The notes under the pieces: generated by a model
What the model saw: the letters and a program-made list of their open reading frames with translations, nothing else
The model's database searches: none
What the model was told of the DNA's origin: nothing
NCBI GenBank assembly: GCA_900540305.1
Contig: UQFL01000083.1
Coordinates: 1-6,279 of the forward strand
Direction: 5' to 3'
From: an uncultured Oscillospiraceae bacterium
GTDB lineage: Bacteria > Bacillota > Clostridia > Oscillospirales > Acutalibacteraceae
Length of the DNA: 6,279 nucleotides
Program-made: the position numbers and the translations under genes
Part shown: positions 1 through 6,069 of the stretch, piece after piece
How the letters are laid out: each line of letters starts with the position of its first letter
How positions within the stretch are numbered: the first letter of the stretch is position 1

Positions 1-54
1 GAGGATTCGATAGTCAAAATCTTATTGCAATAAGATTTTGACTATCGAATCCTC
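1..54. repeat. Perfect 54-bp palindrome at window start (probable fold-back artefact)
   Basis: Bases 1-27 are the exact reverse complement of bases 28-54, with no loop (the centre is TTG/CAA at 25-30). The right arm belongs to the xpt reading frame: from 29 it encodes N-K-I-L-T-I-E-S-S, which matches the conserved K-I-(V/L)-T-I-E-S-S-G segment of xanthine phosphoribosyltransferases. The left arm breaks that frame with TAG at 11-13. A coding sequence mirrored exactly at the very end of a sequence is typical of a chimeric or assembly fold-back, not a natural element. A real hairpin cannot be formally excluded without the reads. Confidence 0.9.
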
Positions 55-454
55 AGGAATTGCAATCGGCTCAATGGTGGCTCAGGAATTCGGATGTCCG
101 CTCGTTTTTGCAAAAAAGAATAAAACTAAAAATATAGCCGGGGATGTTTATGTAACGCCCGTTGAATCTTTTACACATGGGACAACCTATAATGTTATGG
201 TGTCAAAGCGTTTTCTTGGTAAAAATGATAAGGTCCTTATAGTTGATGATTTTCTCGCAATAGGAAATGCGCTCAAGGGCCTTATAAAAATGGTTAATGA
301 AAGCGGCGCTCAGCTTGTTGGCTGCGGCACTGTTATCGAAAAAGGCTATCAGCACGGCGGCGACGAAATAAGAAAAAGCGGCGTCAGAGTGGAGAGCCTT
401 GCAATTATTGAAAGTATGAATTCCGATACTGGCGAAATTATATTCAGAGATTAA
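38..454 (+). CDS. xpt: Xanthine phosphoribosyltransferase, 5'-truncated
   Basis: Xpt transfers the phosphoribosyl group of PRPP to xanthine, giving XMP, in cytoplasmic purine salvage. The 138 visible residues align with the C-terminal part of the ~194-residue Bacillus Xpt: TIESSGIA (residues 2-9), PLVFAKK (21-27), the type I PRTase PRPP loop VLIVDDFLAIGNA (66-78, acidic pair D70/D71), GTVIEKGYQ (97-105) and RVESLA (117-122). Homology continues upstream to about base 29, where the 1-54 palindrome takes over and puts a stop at 11-13. Roughly 50 N-terminal residues are therefore missing. The TTG at 38 is the first possible start but has no ribosome binding site and is not the true one. The loop reads A-I-G where Bacillus Xpt has A-N-G. 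The gene lies 62 bp upstream of the transporter lipoprotein start, on the same strand. Family assignment is secure; only the 5' end is uncertain. Confidence 0.93.
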   Translation: MTIESSGIAIGSMVAQEFGCPLVFAKKNKTKNIAGDVYVTPVESFTHGTTYNVMVSKRFLGKNDKVLIVDDFLAIGNALKGLIKMVNESGAQLVGCGTVIEKGYQHGGDEIRKSGVRVESLAIIESMNSDTGEIIFRD

Positions 455-476
455 TTAGGTTATTCGGCGGAAGCCT

Positions 477-482
477 TATAAT
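477..482 (+). promoter_or_regulatory. Possible internal -10 box before the lipoprotein gene
   Basis: A perfect TATAAT lies 35 bp before the lipoprotein start, in the 62-bp gap after xpt. No convincing -35 hexamer is present 16-18 bp upstream (the region is ATTAGG/TTAGGT, overlapping the xpt stop), and there is no TGn extension. It could give the transporter its own transcript, but AT-rich sequence makes this motif by chance fairly often. Confidence 0.25.
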
Positions 483-503
483 ATAAACATTAAATTATCC
501 ATT

Positions 504-509
504 GGAGGT
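504..509 (+). promoter_or_regulatory. Ribosome binding site of the BMP lipoprotein gene
   Basis: GGAGGT lies 7 nt before the ATG at 517. It decides the start: the longer in-frame reading from TTG at 502 would place this Shine-Dalgarno inside the coding sequence and would put M-E-V-K-D in front of a normal lysine-containing signal peptide. Confidence 0.85.
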
Positions 510-516
510 AAAAGAC

Positions 517-1779
517 ATGAAATTGTCCAAAAAAATCGTTGCAGTGCTTTTGGCTCTTGTTCTTGTTTTCTCTTTTGCAGCTTGTGCAGCTGATGAGAAT
601 TCAGATAACGGCGCAAATGCTAACAGCGACCTTAAAATCGGTATCATTCTTGTTGGTGATGAGAATGAAGGTTATTCAGCTGCTCACATCAACGGCATCA
701 AAGATGCTATGACAGCTTGCGGCATCACAGACGATCAGGTTATCTGGAAGTATTCAATTCCTGAAGATGAAACTTGCTATGATACTGCTGTTGACCTTGC
801 AGAGCAGGGCTGCAACTATATTTTCTCAAACAGCTACAGCCATCAGTCATATATGGTTCAGGCTGCTGCAGAGTATCCCGATATTACATTCTGCCCCGCA
901 ACTGGTGATACAGCTGCTGTTTGCGGACTTTCAAATGTTAAAAACTATTTCACTCAGGTTTATCAGTCACGCTATGTATCAGGCGTAGTTGCTGGTATGA
1001 AACTCAAGCAGCTCATCGACGAGGGCACAATCACTGCAGACCAGGCTAAAGTTGGTTATGTAGGCGCTTATCCTTATGCTGAAGTTGTTTCCGGCTACAC
1101 TGCATTCCTTCTTGGTATCCAGTCAATCGTTCCTGAGGCTACAATGGAAGTTAGATACACAAACTCTTGGTTTGATATTACTGCTGAGGGTGAAGCTGCT
1201 AACGCTCTTATCGCAGATAACTGCATCATCATCGGTCAGCACGCTGACTCAACAGGTGCTCCTCAGGCAGTTCAGGCTGCTCAGGATGCAGGCAAACTCT
1301 GCTACAGCGTAGGTTACAACATCGATATGCTTGAGGTTGCTCCTACGGCTGCTCTTACTTCTGCTACAAATGTATGGTCTGTTTACTACACCTATGCATT
1401 CAACTGCGCTCTTAACGGTGAGGAAATCAAAACAGACTGGTCAGAAGGCTTTGACACAGGCGCTGTTGCTATTACAGCACTCGGCGAGTCTTGCGCACCC
1501 GGAACAGCTGAAAAAGTTGAAGAAGTAGAAGCTGCTATCAAAGACGGTTCTCTCAAAGTATTTGACACTTCTAAATTCACTGTTAAAGGTGAGAAAGTTA
1601 CATCTCATACTTTCGATACAACAATCACAAACTTTGAAACCGGCGAAACAATCTATGCAGGTCAGCAGTATGAATGCATTAAGACAGACGATTCAGGCGT
1701 AAGCTACTTTGCAGAGTCTGAATTCCGTTCAGCTCCGTATTTTGACCTTCGTATAGACGGTATTACTGAGCTTAACTAA
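517..1779 (+). CDS. BMP/PnrA-type ABC transporter substrate-binding lipoprotein (purine nucleoside or base)
   Basis: This is the extracytoplasmic binding protein of the importer encoded downstream. The 420-residue product starts at ATG 517, with GGAGGT 7 nt upstream. Residues 1-22 form a lipoprotein signal peptide: K2/K5/K6, a hydrophobic core at 7-20, and lipobox F-A-A-C with lipidated C23. A short N/D/A-rich linker (24-38) precedes the periplasmic-binding fold. BMP-family landmarks are the first strand and ligand loop KIGIILVGDENEGYS (40-54), the YVSGVVAGMK helix (153-162), KVGYVGAYPY (178-187), GQHADSTGAPQ (240-250), YSVGYNID (263-270) and ALTSATNVW (279-287). Typical BMP proteins are about 340-360 residues; this one has an extra C-terminal part (about 347-420) ending in SEFRSAPYFDLRIDG (401-415). 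Ten cysteines occur besides C23. The gene is followed by a hairpin, and its codon use is more biased than its neighbours', suggesting high expression. The gene order matches nupNOPQ/bmpA-nupABC. The family is sure; the exact ligand is inferred. Confidence 0.93.
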   Translation: MKLSKKIVAVLLALVLVFSFAACAADENSDNGANANSDLKIGIILVGDENEGYSAAHINGIKDAMTACGITDDQVIWKYSIPEDETCYDTAVDLAEQGCNYIFSNSYSHQSYMVQAAAEYPDITFCPATGDTAAVCGLSNVKNYFTQVYQSRYVSGVVAGMKLKQLIDEGTITADQAKVGYVGAYPYAEVVSGYTAFLLGIQSIVPEATMEVRYTNSWFDITAEGEAANALIADNCIIIGQHADSTGAPQAVQAAQDAGKLCYSVGYNIDMLEVAPTAALTSATNVWSVYYTYAFNCALNGEEIKTDWSEGFDTGAVAITALGESCAPGTAEKVEEVEAAIKDGSLKVFDTSKFTVKGEKVTSHTFDTTITNFETGETIYAGQQYECIKTDDSGVSYFAESEFRSAPYFDLRIDGITELN

Positions 1780-1794
1780 TTCGGTATATCATTT

Positions 1795-1830
1795 AAGGGA
1801 AGCCGTATTCTCGGCTTCCCTTGCTTTGGT
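1795..1830 (+). terminator. Intercistronic hairpin, likely partial terminator or mRNA stabiliser
   Basis: There is a perfect 11-bp stem (AAGGGAAGCCG at 1795-1805 with CGGCTTCCCTT at 1812-1822) and a 6-nt loop, starting 16 nt after the lipoprotein stop. The following tract (GCTTTGGTTTATATTTAT) is T-rich but has no clean run of Ts. Since the ATPase downstream shows no obvious promoter in the 50 bp before it, leaky termination or 3'-end protection of the lipoprotein mRNA fits best, giving more binding protein than membrane complex. Confidence 0.75.
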
Positions 1831-1864
1831 TTATATTTATAATTTAAGAACTATATTTTATTGC

Positions 1865-1871
1865 AAAGGGG
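1865..1871 (+). promoter_or_regulatory. Ribosome binding site deciding a TTG start
   Basis: AAAGGGG ends 9 nt before the TTG at 1881. The next in-frame candidate, ATG at 1905, has only pyrimidine-mixed sequence before it (GACAGTTGCTGTCCAG) and no Shine-Dalgarno, so the TTG is preferred as the ATPase start. Confidence 0.65.
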
Positions 1872-1880
1872 TTTTGTATT

Positions 1881-3401
1881 TTGGAAAAGACAGTTGCTGT
1901 CCAGATGAAAAATATTACCAAAACATTCGGCTCCGTTGTTGCTAACAGTAAAGTTGATTTGGATATACGCCGCGGTGAGATTCTTTCGTTACTCGGCGAA
2001 AACGGCAGCGGCAAAACTACTATAATGAATATGCTTTCGGGAATTTATTTTCCTGACAGCGGTCAAATTTATGTGAATGGTAAAGAGGTTTCTATCCGTT
2101 CTCCAAGAGACGCCTATGAACTCGGAATAGGTATGATTCACCAGCATTTTAAACTGGTAGATGTTTTTACGGCAACTGAAAATGTTGCTCTCGGATTGAA
2201 TGAAAAGAAATATAATAAAAAGAATATTGCGGCAAAAATTAATGAAATTTGCAAAAAATACGGTTTTGAAGTAGACCCCAACCAAAAAGTCTACAATATG
2301 ACCGTTTCACAAAAACAGACTCTTGAAATAGTTAAAGTGCTTTACAGAGGCGCAGATATACTTATTTTGGACGAGCCTACAGCCGTTCTTACGCCTCAGG
2401 AGACTGAAAAACTTTTCAAGGTTATCCGCAACATGAAAGCGGACGGAAAGTCTGTTGTTATAATCACACATAAGCTTCACGAGGTTCTTGCGGTTTCAGA
2501 CAGAGTGTCTATTCTTCGCAAGGGCGAATTTGTCGGCACAGTAAATACTGCTGATGCTACAGAGCATTCGCTTACGGAAATGATGGTGGGTCAGAAAGTT
2601 TCTCTTAATATTGAAAGACCAGAACCCGTAAATCCGAAAAAGATGCTTGAGGTAAGAAATTTAACCTGCAAAAATACAGACGGAAATGTTGTACTCAGCG
2701 ATGTCAGCTTTGACGCTTACGGCGGAGAGATTCTCGGTATTGCAGGTATTTCAGGTTGCGGCCAGAAAGAACTTTTGGAATCTATTGCAGGACTTCAGAA
2801 AGTTGAACAGGGCGAAATCCTTTTTGAGAGTGAAGACGGCGAAACAAGTCTTGTAGGCAAGAGCCCGAGAGATATTCAAAAACTCGGCGTAGGGCTTTCT
2901 TTCGTTCCTGAGGACAGACTCGGTATGGGTCTTGTAGGTTCTCTCGGTATGACGGGCAATATGATGCTTAAATCATACAGAGACGGTCGCTCACCTTTTG
3001 TTGAAACTAAAAAGCCCAAAGATCTTTCAAAACAGATAAAAGATGAACTCGGAGTAGTTACTCCGTCTATCAACACACCTGTTCGTAAACTTTCGGGCGG
3101 TAATGTTCAAAAGGTGCTTGTCGGCAGAGAAATTGCCGCATCTCCAAGACTTCTTATGACTGCGTATGCAGTAAGAGGACTTGATATAAACACTTCTTAT
3201 TCTATTTATAATTTGCTCAATGAGCAGAAGAAAAAGGGAGTAGCCGTTATATATGTCGGCGAAGACCTTGATGTTCTTATTGAACTTGCAGACCGTATTA
3301 TGGTACTTTGCGGCGGTAAGATGAACGGCATTGTTGACGCACGCAAAACAACTAAAGAAGAAATCGGTCTTCTTATGACAAATTTAAAGGAGGGTGAATA
3401 A
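1881..3401 (+). CDS. Double-domain ABC ATPase of nucleoside/purine importer (NupO/YufO type)
   Basis: This 506-residue cytoplasmic protein has two fused nucleotide-binding domains and energises the importer. Domain 1 (about 5-240): Walker A GENGSGKTT (39-47), Q-loop Q88, a degenerate signature M-T-V-S-Q (140-144), Walker B ILILDEPTAVL (160-170, catalytic E165) and switch histidine H197. Domain 2 (about 255-500): Walker A position GISGCGQKE (289-297) lacks the lysine, the signature is intact LSGGN (404-408), Walker B is lost (LLMTAYAVRGLD, 424-435, with A428/Y429 where D/E are expected), and the switch histidine is replaced (VGEDLD, 459-464). Weak second domains are common in the sugar/nucleoside subclass. 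Length is normal for the family. Translation starts at TTG with AAAGGGG 9 nt upstream; ATG 1905 is the alternative. Its TAA shares its last base with the ATG of the first permease, implying translational coupling. Confidence 0.94.
   Translation: MEKTVAVQMKNITKTFGSVVANSKVDLDIRRGEILSLLGENGSGKTTIMNMLSGIYFPDSGQIYVNGKEVSIRSPRDAYELGIGMIHQHFKLVDVFTATENVALGLNEKKYNKKNIAAKINEICKKYGFEVDPNQKVYNMTVSQKQTLEIVKVLYRGADILILDEPTAVLTPQETEKLFKVIRNMKADGKSVVIITHKLHEVLAVSDRVSILRKGEFVGTVNTADATEHSLTEMMVGQKVSLNIERPEPVNPKKMLEVRNLTCKNTDGNVVLSDVSFDAYGGEILGIAGISGCGQKELLESIAGLQKVEQGEILFESEDGETSLVGKSPRDIQKLGVGLSFVPEDRLGMGLVGSLGMTGNMMLKSYRDGRSPFVETKKPKDLSKQIKDELGVVTPSINTPVRKLSGGNVQKVLVGREIAASPRLLMTAYAVRGLDINTSYSIYNLLNEQKKKGVAVIYVGEDLDVLIELADRIMVLCGGKMNGIVDARKTTKEEIGLLMTNLKEGE
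3386..3393 (+). promoter_or_regulatory. Ribosome binding site of first permease
   Basis: AAAGGAGG lies inside the 3' end of the ATPase gene, 7 nt before the ATG at 3401, supporting that start and coupled translation. Confidence 0.85.
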
Positions 3402-4513
3402 TGGCTGTTAAAGAAAAAGTTGCTAAAGAGCCTTTTTTGCGTATTACTAAAAGGGCAAACTGCTCTGCTCCCAAAGCTTGGATTATCAGATTAATTTCAC
3501 TTTTCTTTGCTCTCGTAGTGTGCGGTGTTCTTATTTTCGCAATAACTGAACTTAACCCCGTTGAGGTTTATAAAACTATGTTCAAGGGTGCATTCGGTAC
3601 AAACAGACGCTTTTGGGTAACTGCAAGAGACGCTATGTTCCTTCTTCTCATTTCTGTAGGTCTTGCTCCTGCGTTTAAGATGCGATTTTGGAACATTGGT
3701 GCAGAGGGCCAGATTCTTATCGGCGGTGTTGCTACTGCCGCTGTAATGATTTATTTCGGACAGACAATGTCAACCCCTCTCCTTTTCATAGTTATGATAA
3801 TCGCTTCAATAGCAGCAGGCGCAATTTGGGGCCTTATTCCTGCTGTGTTCAAAGCTAAATGGGGCACAAATGAAACCTTGTTTACACTTATGCTTAACTA
3901 TGTATCTATTCAGATTACTTCATACTGTGTAGCTCGTTGGGAGCATCCTTACGGCTCAAACTCAGTAGGTATTATTAACAGCACAGGTAAACAGGGCTGG
4001 CTTCCCGAACTTTTCGGACTTGATTACGGCTGGAATGTTATTATCGTTCTTGTTTTGACAGTTGCAATGTTCATTTACCTTAACTATACAAAGCGCGGAT
4101 ATGAGATTACCGTTGTCGGTGAATCTGTTAACACTGCAAAATATGCAGGTATATCCGTTAAAAAGACCATTATCAGAACAATGCTCATCAGCGGCGGACT
4201 TTGCGGTCTTTCAGGCTTCCTTGCGGTTTCAGGCGCTAGCCATACTATTTCTACAAGTACTGCTGGCGGTCAGGGCTTTACTGCGATTATTGTTGCATGG
4301 CTCGCTAAATTCGACCCGCTTGTAATGATTTTAATATCATTCCTTCTTGCTTTCCTTGATAAGGGAGCAATCGAGATTGCTTCTCAGTTCAATCTCAATG
4401 ACTACGCTTCTCAGATGATAACGGGAATAATTCTCTTCTTTATTCTCGGTTCTGAATTCTTTATTAACTATCAGCTCATCTTCCGCAAAAAGAATAAGGA
4501 GGTGGCTGAATAA
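3401..4513 (+). CDS. ABC transporter permease 1 (BPD_transp_2 family, NupP/YufP-like)
   Basis: This 370-residue integral membrane protein forms one half of the translocation channel. A basic cytoplasmic N-terminus (1-27) is followed by hydrophobic segments by eye at about 28-49, 78-92, 105-120, 126-150, 158-176, 211-228, 256-278, 291-302, 306-320 and 337-357, then a basic tail (KKNK). Family hallmarks are FWNIGAEGQILIGG (96-109), the cytoplasmic loop VVGESVNTAKYAGIS (238-252) where the ATPase is expected to dock (equivalent to GENPxAAxYAGI), and the glycine-rich GGQGFTAIIVAWLAKFDP (289-306). The start ATG at 3401 overlaps the ATPase stop by one base (TAATG) and has AAAGGAGG 7 nt upstream. Together with the next gene it makes the usual heterodimeric permease of BMP-dependent importers. 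Family and role are sure; substrate is inferred from context. Confidence 0.93.
   Translation: MAVKEKVAKEPFLRITKRANCSAPKAWIIRLISLFFALVVCGVLIFAITELNPVEVYKTMFKGAFGTNRRFWVTARDAMFLLLISVGLAPAFKMRFWNIGAEGQILIGGVATAAVMIYFGQTMSTPLLFIVMIIASIAAGAIWGLIPAVFKAKWGTNETLFTLMLNYVSIQITSYCVARWEHPYGSNSVGIINSTGKQGWLPELFGLDYGWNVIIVLVLTVAMFIYLNYTKRGYEITVVGESVNTAKYAGISVKKTIIRTMLISGGLCGLSGFLAVSGASHTISTSTAGGQGFTAIIVAWLAKFDPLVMILISFLLAFLDKGAIEIASQFNLNDYASQMITGIILFFILGSEFFINYQLIFRKKNKEVAE
4496..4503 (+). promoter_or_regulatory. Ribosome binding site of second permease
   Basis: AAGGAGGT sits in the last codons of the first permease, 9 nt before the ATG at 4513. It is a near-perfect Shine-Dalgarno for the overlapping start. 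Confidence 0.85.
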
Positions 4514-5514
4514 TGATTAGCTTGATTCAGGCGGCTGTCGTATTCGGCACCGTAATTATGTTCGGCTGTGTGGGCGAAATTTTGACTGAAAAAGGCGGTA
4601 ACCTCAACCTTGGTGTACCCGGTATTATGTACCTTGGCGGTATCGCTTCCTTGGCGGCTACTTTCTTCTATGAAAGAAACACTGAAGACCCGAACAGATT
4701 TGTCTGTGTTCTCATTGCGCTTGTTTGCGGCTTTGCAGCTGCGGCGCTCGGCGGACTTATTTATTCATTCTTAACAATTACTCTTCGTACAAACCAGAAT
4801 GTTACGGGTCTTACCATGACGATTTTCGGCTCGGGTGTTGCTAATTTCTTCGGCGGTTCGCTCAATAAGCTTGCAGGCGGCGTTGGTCAGATTTCTGTAT
4901 CTGAAACCTCTGCGGCTTTCCGTCAGAAAATCCCCGTACTTTCTACTGATACAGGAGCTTTTGGTGAAATCTTTTTCTCCTACGGCTTTATGGTGTATCT
5001 CGCAATAATTATTGCTGTTATTATGCAGATTTTCTTCAGCAAATCAAGGGCTGGTCTTAACCTCAGAGCAGTTGGTGAAAATCCTGCAACTGCTGATGCC
5101 GCAGGCGTTAGCGTTACGAAATATAAATACATTTCAACTTGTATCGGTGCAGGTATTACTGGTCTTGGCGGCGTTTATTATGTAATGGACTACATCAAGG
5201 GCACATGGGCAAACGACGGCACAATTGAAAAACTCGGCTGGCTTGCCGTTGCACTTGTTATCTTCGCAACATGGAAATCCAAAAACGCTATCTGGGGCGC
5301 ATACCTCTTCGGTATTCTTTATTGGATGTATCAGTATATTCCGAGCAGTATGTATTCATTTATTCCCGGCGAACCCCGTGCAGCGCAGGAAATATTCAAA
5401 ATGTTGCCTTATGTTGTAACGATTATCGTGCTTATTATCACAAGTCTCAGAAAGAGCAAGGAAAATCAGGGACCGAATTCTCTCGGCCTGTCATATTTCA
5501 GAGAGGAAAGGTAA
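4513..5514 (+). CDS. ABC transporter permease 2 (BPD_transp_2 family, NupQ/YufQ-like)
   Basis: This 333-residue membrane protein is the partner of permease 1. Hallmarks are the N-terminal LTEKGGNLNLGVPGIMY (24-40), typical of the second permease in nupNOPQ-type systems; NQNVTGLTMTIFGSGVAN (94-111); the cytoplasmic docking loop LRAVGENPATADAAGVS (184-200), which keeps the canonical GENP; and GWLAVALVIFATW (242-254). Hydrophobic stretches by eye lie at about 3-20, 35-53, 63-90, 98-114, 156-175, 206-226, 242-254, 258-275 and 297-311. The C-terminus is a charged tail (312-333). The start ATG at 4513 overlaps the previous TAA by one base and follows AAGGAGGT. The stop is one base before the hpt start, so the purine enzyme is translated in step with the transporter, a direct link between uptake and salvage. 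Confidence 0.93.
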   Translation: MISLIQAAVVFGTVIMFGCVGEILTEKGGNLNLGVPGIMYLGGIASLAATFFYERNTEDPNRFVCVLIALVCGFAAAALGGLIYSFLTITLRTNQNVTGLTMTIFGSGVANFFGGSLNKLAGGVGQISVSETSAAFRQKIPVLSTDTGAFGEIFFSYGFMVYLAIIIAVIMQIFFSKSRAGLNLRAVGENPATADAAGVSVTKYKYISTCIGAGITGLGGVYYVMDYIKGTWANDGTIEKLGWLAVALVIFATWKSKNAIWGAYLFGILYWMYQYIPSSMYSFIPGEPRAAQEIFKMLPYVVTIIVLIITSLRKSKENQGPNSLGLSYFREER

Positions 5515-5515
5515 A

Positions 5516-6055
5516 ATGCTTAAAGATATTGATAAAGTACTTGTCAGCGAAGAGCAGCTCAGAGAAATTAATAAAAGACTCGGCGCTAAAATTACCGAGG
5601 ATTTCAAAGGTAAAAATCTTCTTGTACTCGGTATACTCAAGGGTTGTGTGTTCTTTATGACAGACCTTGTGCGCTGTATTGACCTTCCTATGAGCATTGA
5701 CTTTATGTCAGTTTCCTCTTATGGTTCCGGCACAGAGTCAACAGGCAGGGTAAAGATAACAAAAGATATTGATATAGACCTTAACGGCTATGATATACTT
5801 CTTGTTGAAGATATTCTTGACAGCGGCAGAACACTCAAATATGTAACGGACATTCTTAAAACAAGGGGAGCTAACTCAATTAAAATAGTTACACTTCTTG
5901 ATAAGCCCGAAAGGCGTGTTGCCGATGTTACACCCGATTATGTAGGCTGTGATGTGCCTGACGAGTTTGTTGTTGGCTACGGTCTTGACTATGACCAGAA
6001 ATACAGAAATCTTCCGTATATCGGCTCACTCAAAAGATCGGTCTATGAAAAATAA
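5516..6055 (+). CDS. hpt: Hypoxanthine-guanine phosphoribosyltransferase
   Basis: Hpt converts hypoxanthine or guanine plus PRPP to IMP or GMP in the cytoplasm. The 179-residue product is a normal bacterial length. Visible motifs are the pyrophosphate-binding L-K-G loop (LGILKGCVFF, 38-47), the mobile catalytic loop MSVSSYGSGTESTG (64-77), the PRPP signature LLVEDILDSGRTL (95-107, with E98/D99), K130 in LLDKPERR (purine O6 contact in the family), and FVVGYGLDYDQKYRNLPYIG (151-170), whose acidic residues bind purine and metal. All key residues are present. ATG 5516 lies one base after the permease stop, and AGAGGAAAGG (5502-5511) upstream serves as Shine-Dalgarno. As last gene before a strong terminator it closes the operon. 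With xpt at the other end, the cluster covers salvage of the main 6-oxopurines. Confidence 0.96.
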   Translation: MLKDIDKVLVSEEQLREINKRLGAKITEDFKGKNLLVLGILKGCVFFMTDLVRCIDLPMSIDFMSVSSYGSGTESTGRVKITKDIDIDLNGYDILLVEDILDSGRTLKYVTDILKTRGANSIKIVTLLDKPERRVADVTPDYVGCDVPDEFVVGYGLDYDQKYRNLPYIGSLKRSVYEK

Positions 6056-6069
6056 AATTTAATGGTATT

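Noticed and set aside
38..40. TTG at 38 as the true start of a short xpt
   Set aside because: No ribosome binding site precedes it, conserved coding continues upstream to about base 29, and the upstream sequence is a mirror image of the gene.
466..475. Small hairpin GGC-GGAA-GCC between xpt and the lipoprotein gene
   Set aside because: It has only three base pairs and no T-run; not a terminator.
502..516. TTG at 502 as start of the lipoprotein gene
   Set aside because: It would place the GGAGGT Shine-Dalgarno inside the coding region. ATG 517 has ideal spacing and begins a normal signal peptide.
455..516. Purine riboswitch or PurR-type operator ahead of the transporter
   Set aside because: The 62-bp gap is too short for a purine aptamer and its conserved loop sequences are absent. 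Any such element would more likely lie upstream of xpt, outside the reliable sequence.
767..1528. Three overlapping open stretches on the + strand in the second frame within the lipoprotein gene (767-988, 1076-1312, 1331-1528)
   Set aside because: They share one frame and arise from the GCT/CTT-rich codon use of the real gene; the products are low-complexity Leu/Gln-rich with no ribosome binding sites.
1989..2285. Antisense open frames (1392-1580, 1989-2285, 2876-3076, 5491-5697)
   Set aside because: They lie wholly within well-supported genes or across the permease-hpt junction, have no recognisable domain and no convincing start signals, so they are shadows.
5271..5660. 129-codon + strand frame across the permease 2/hpt junction
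   Set aside because: It overlaps two strongly supported genes in another frame, lacks a Shine-Dalgarno, and its product resembles no known protein.
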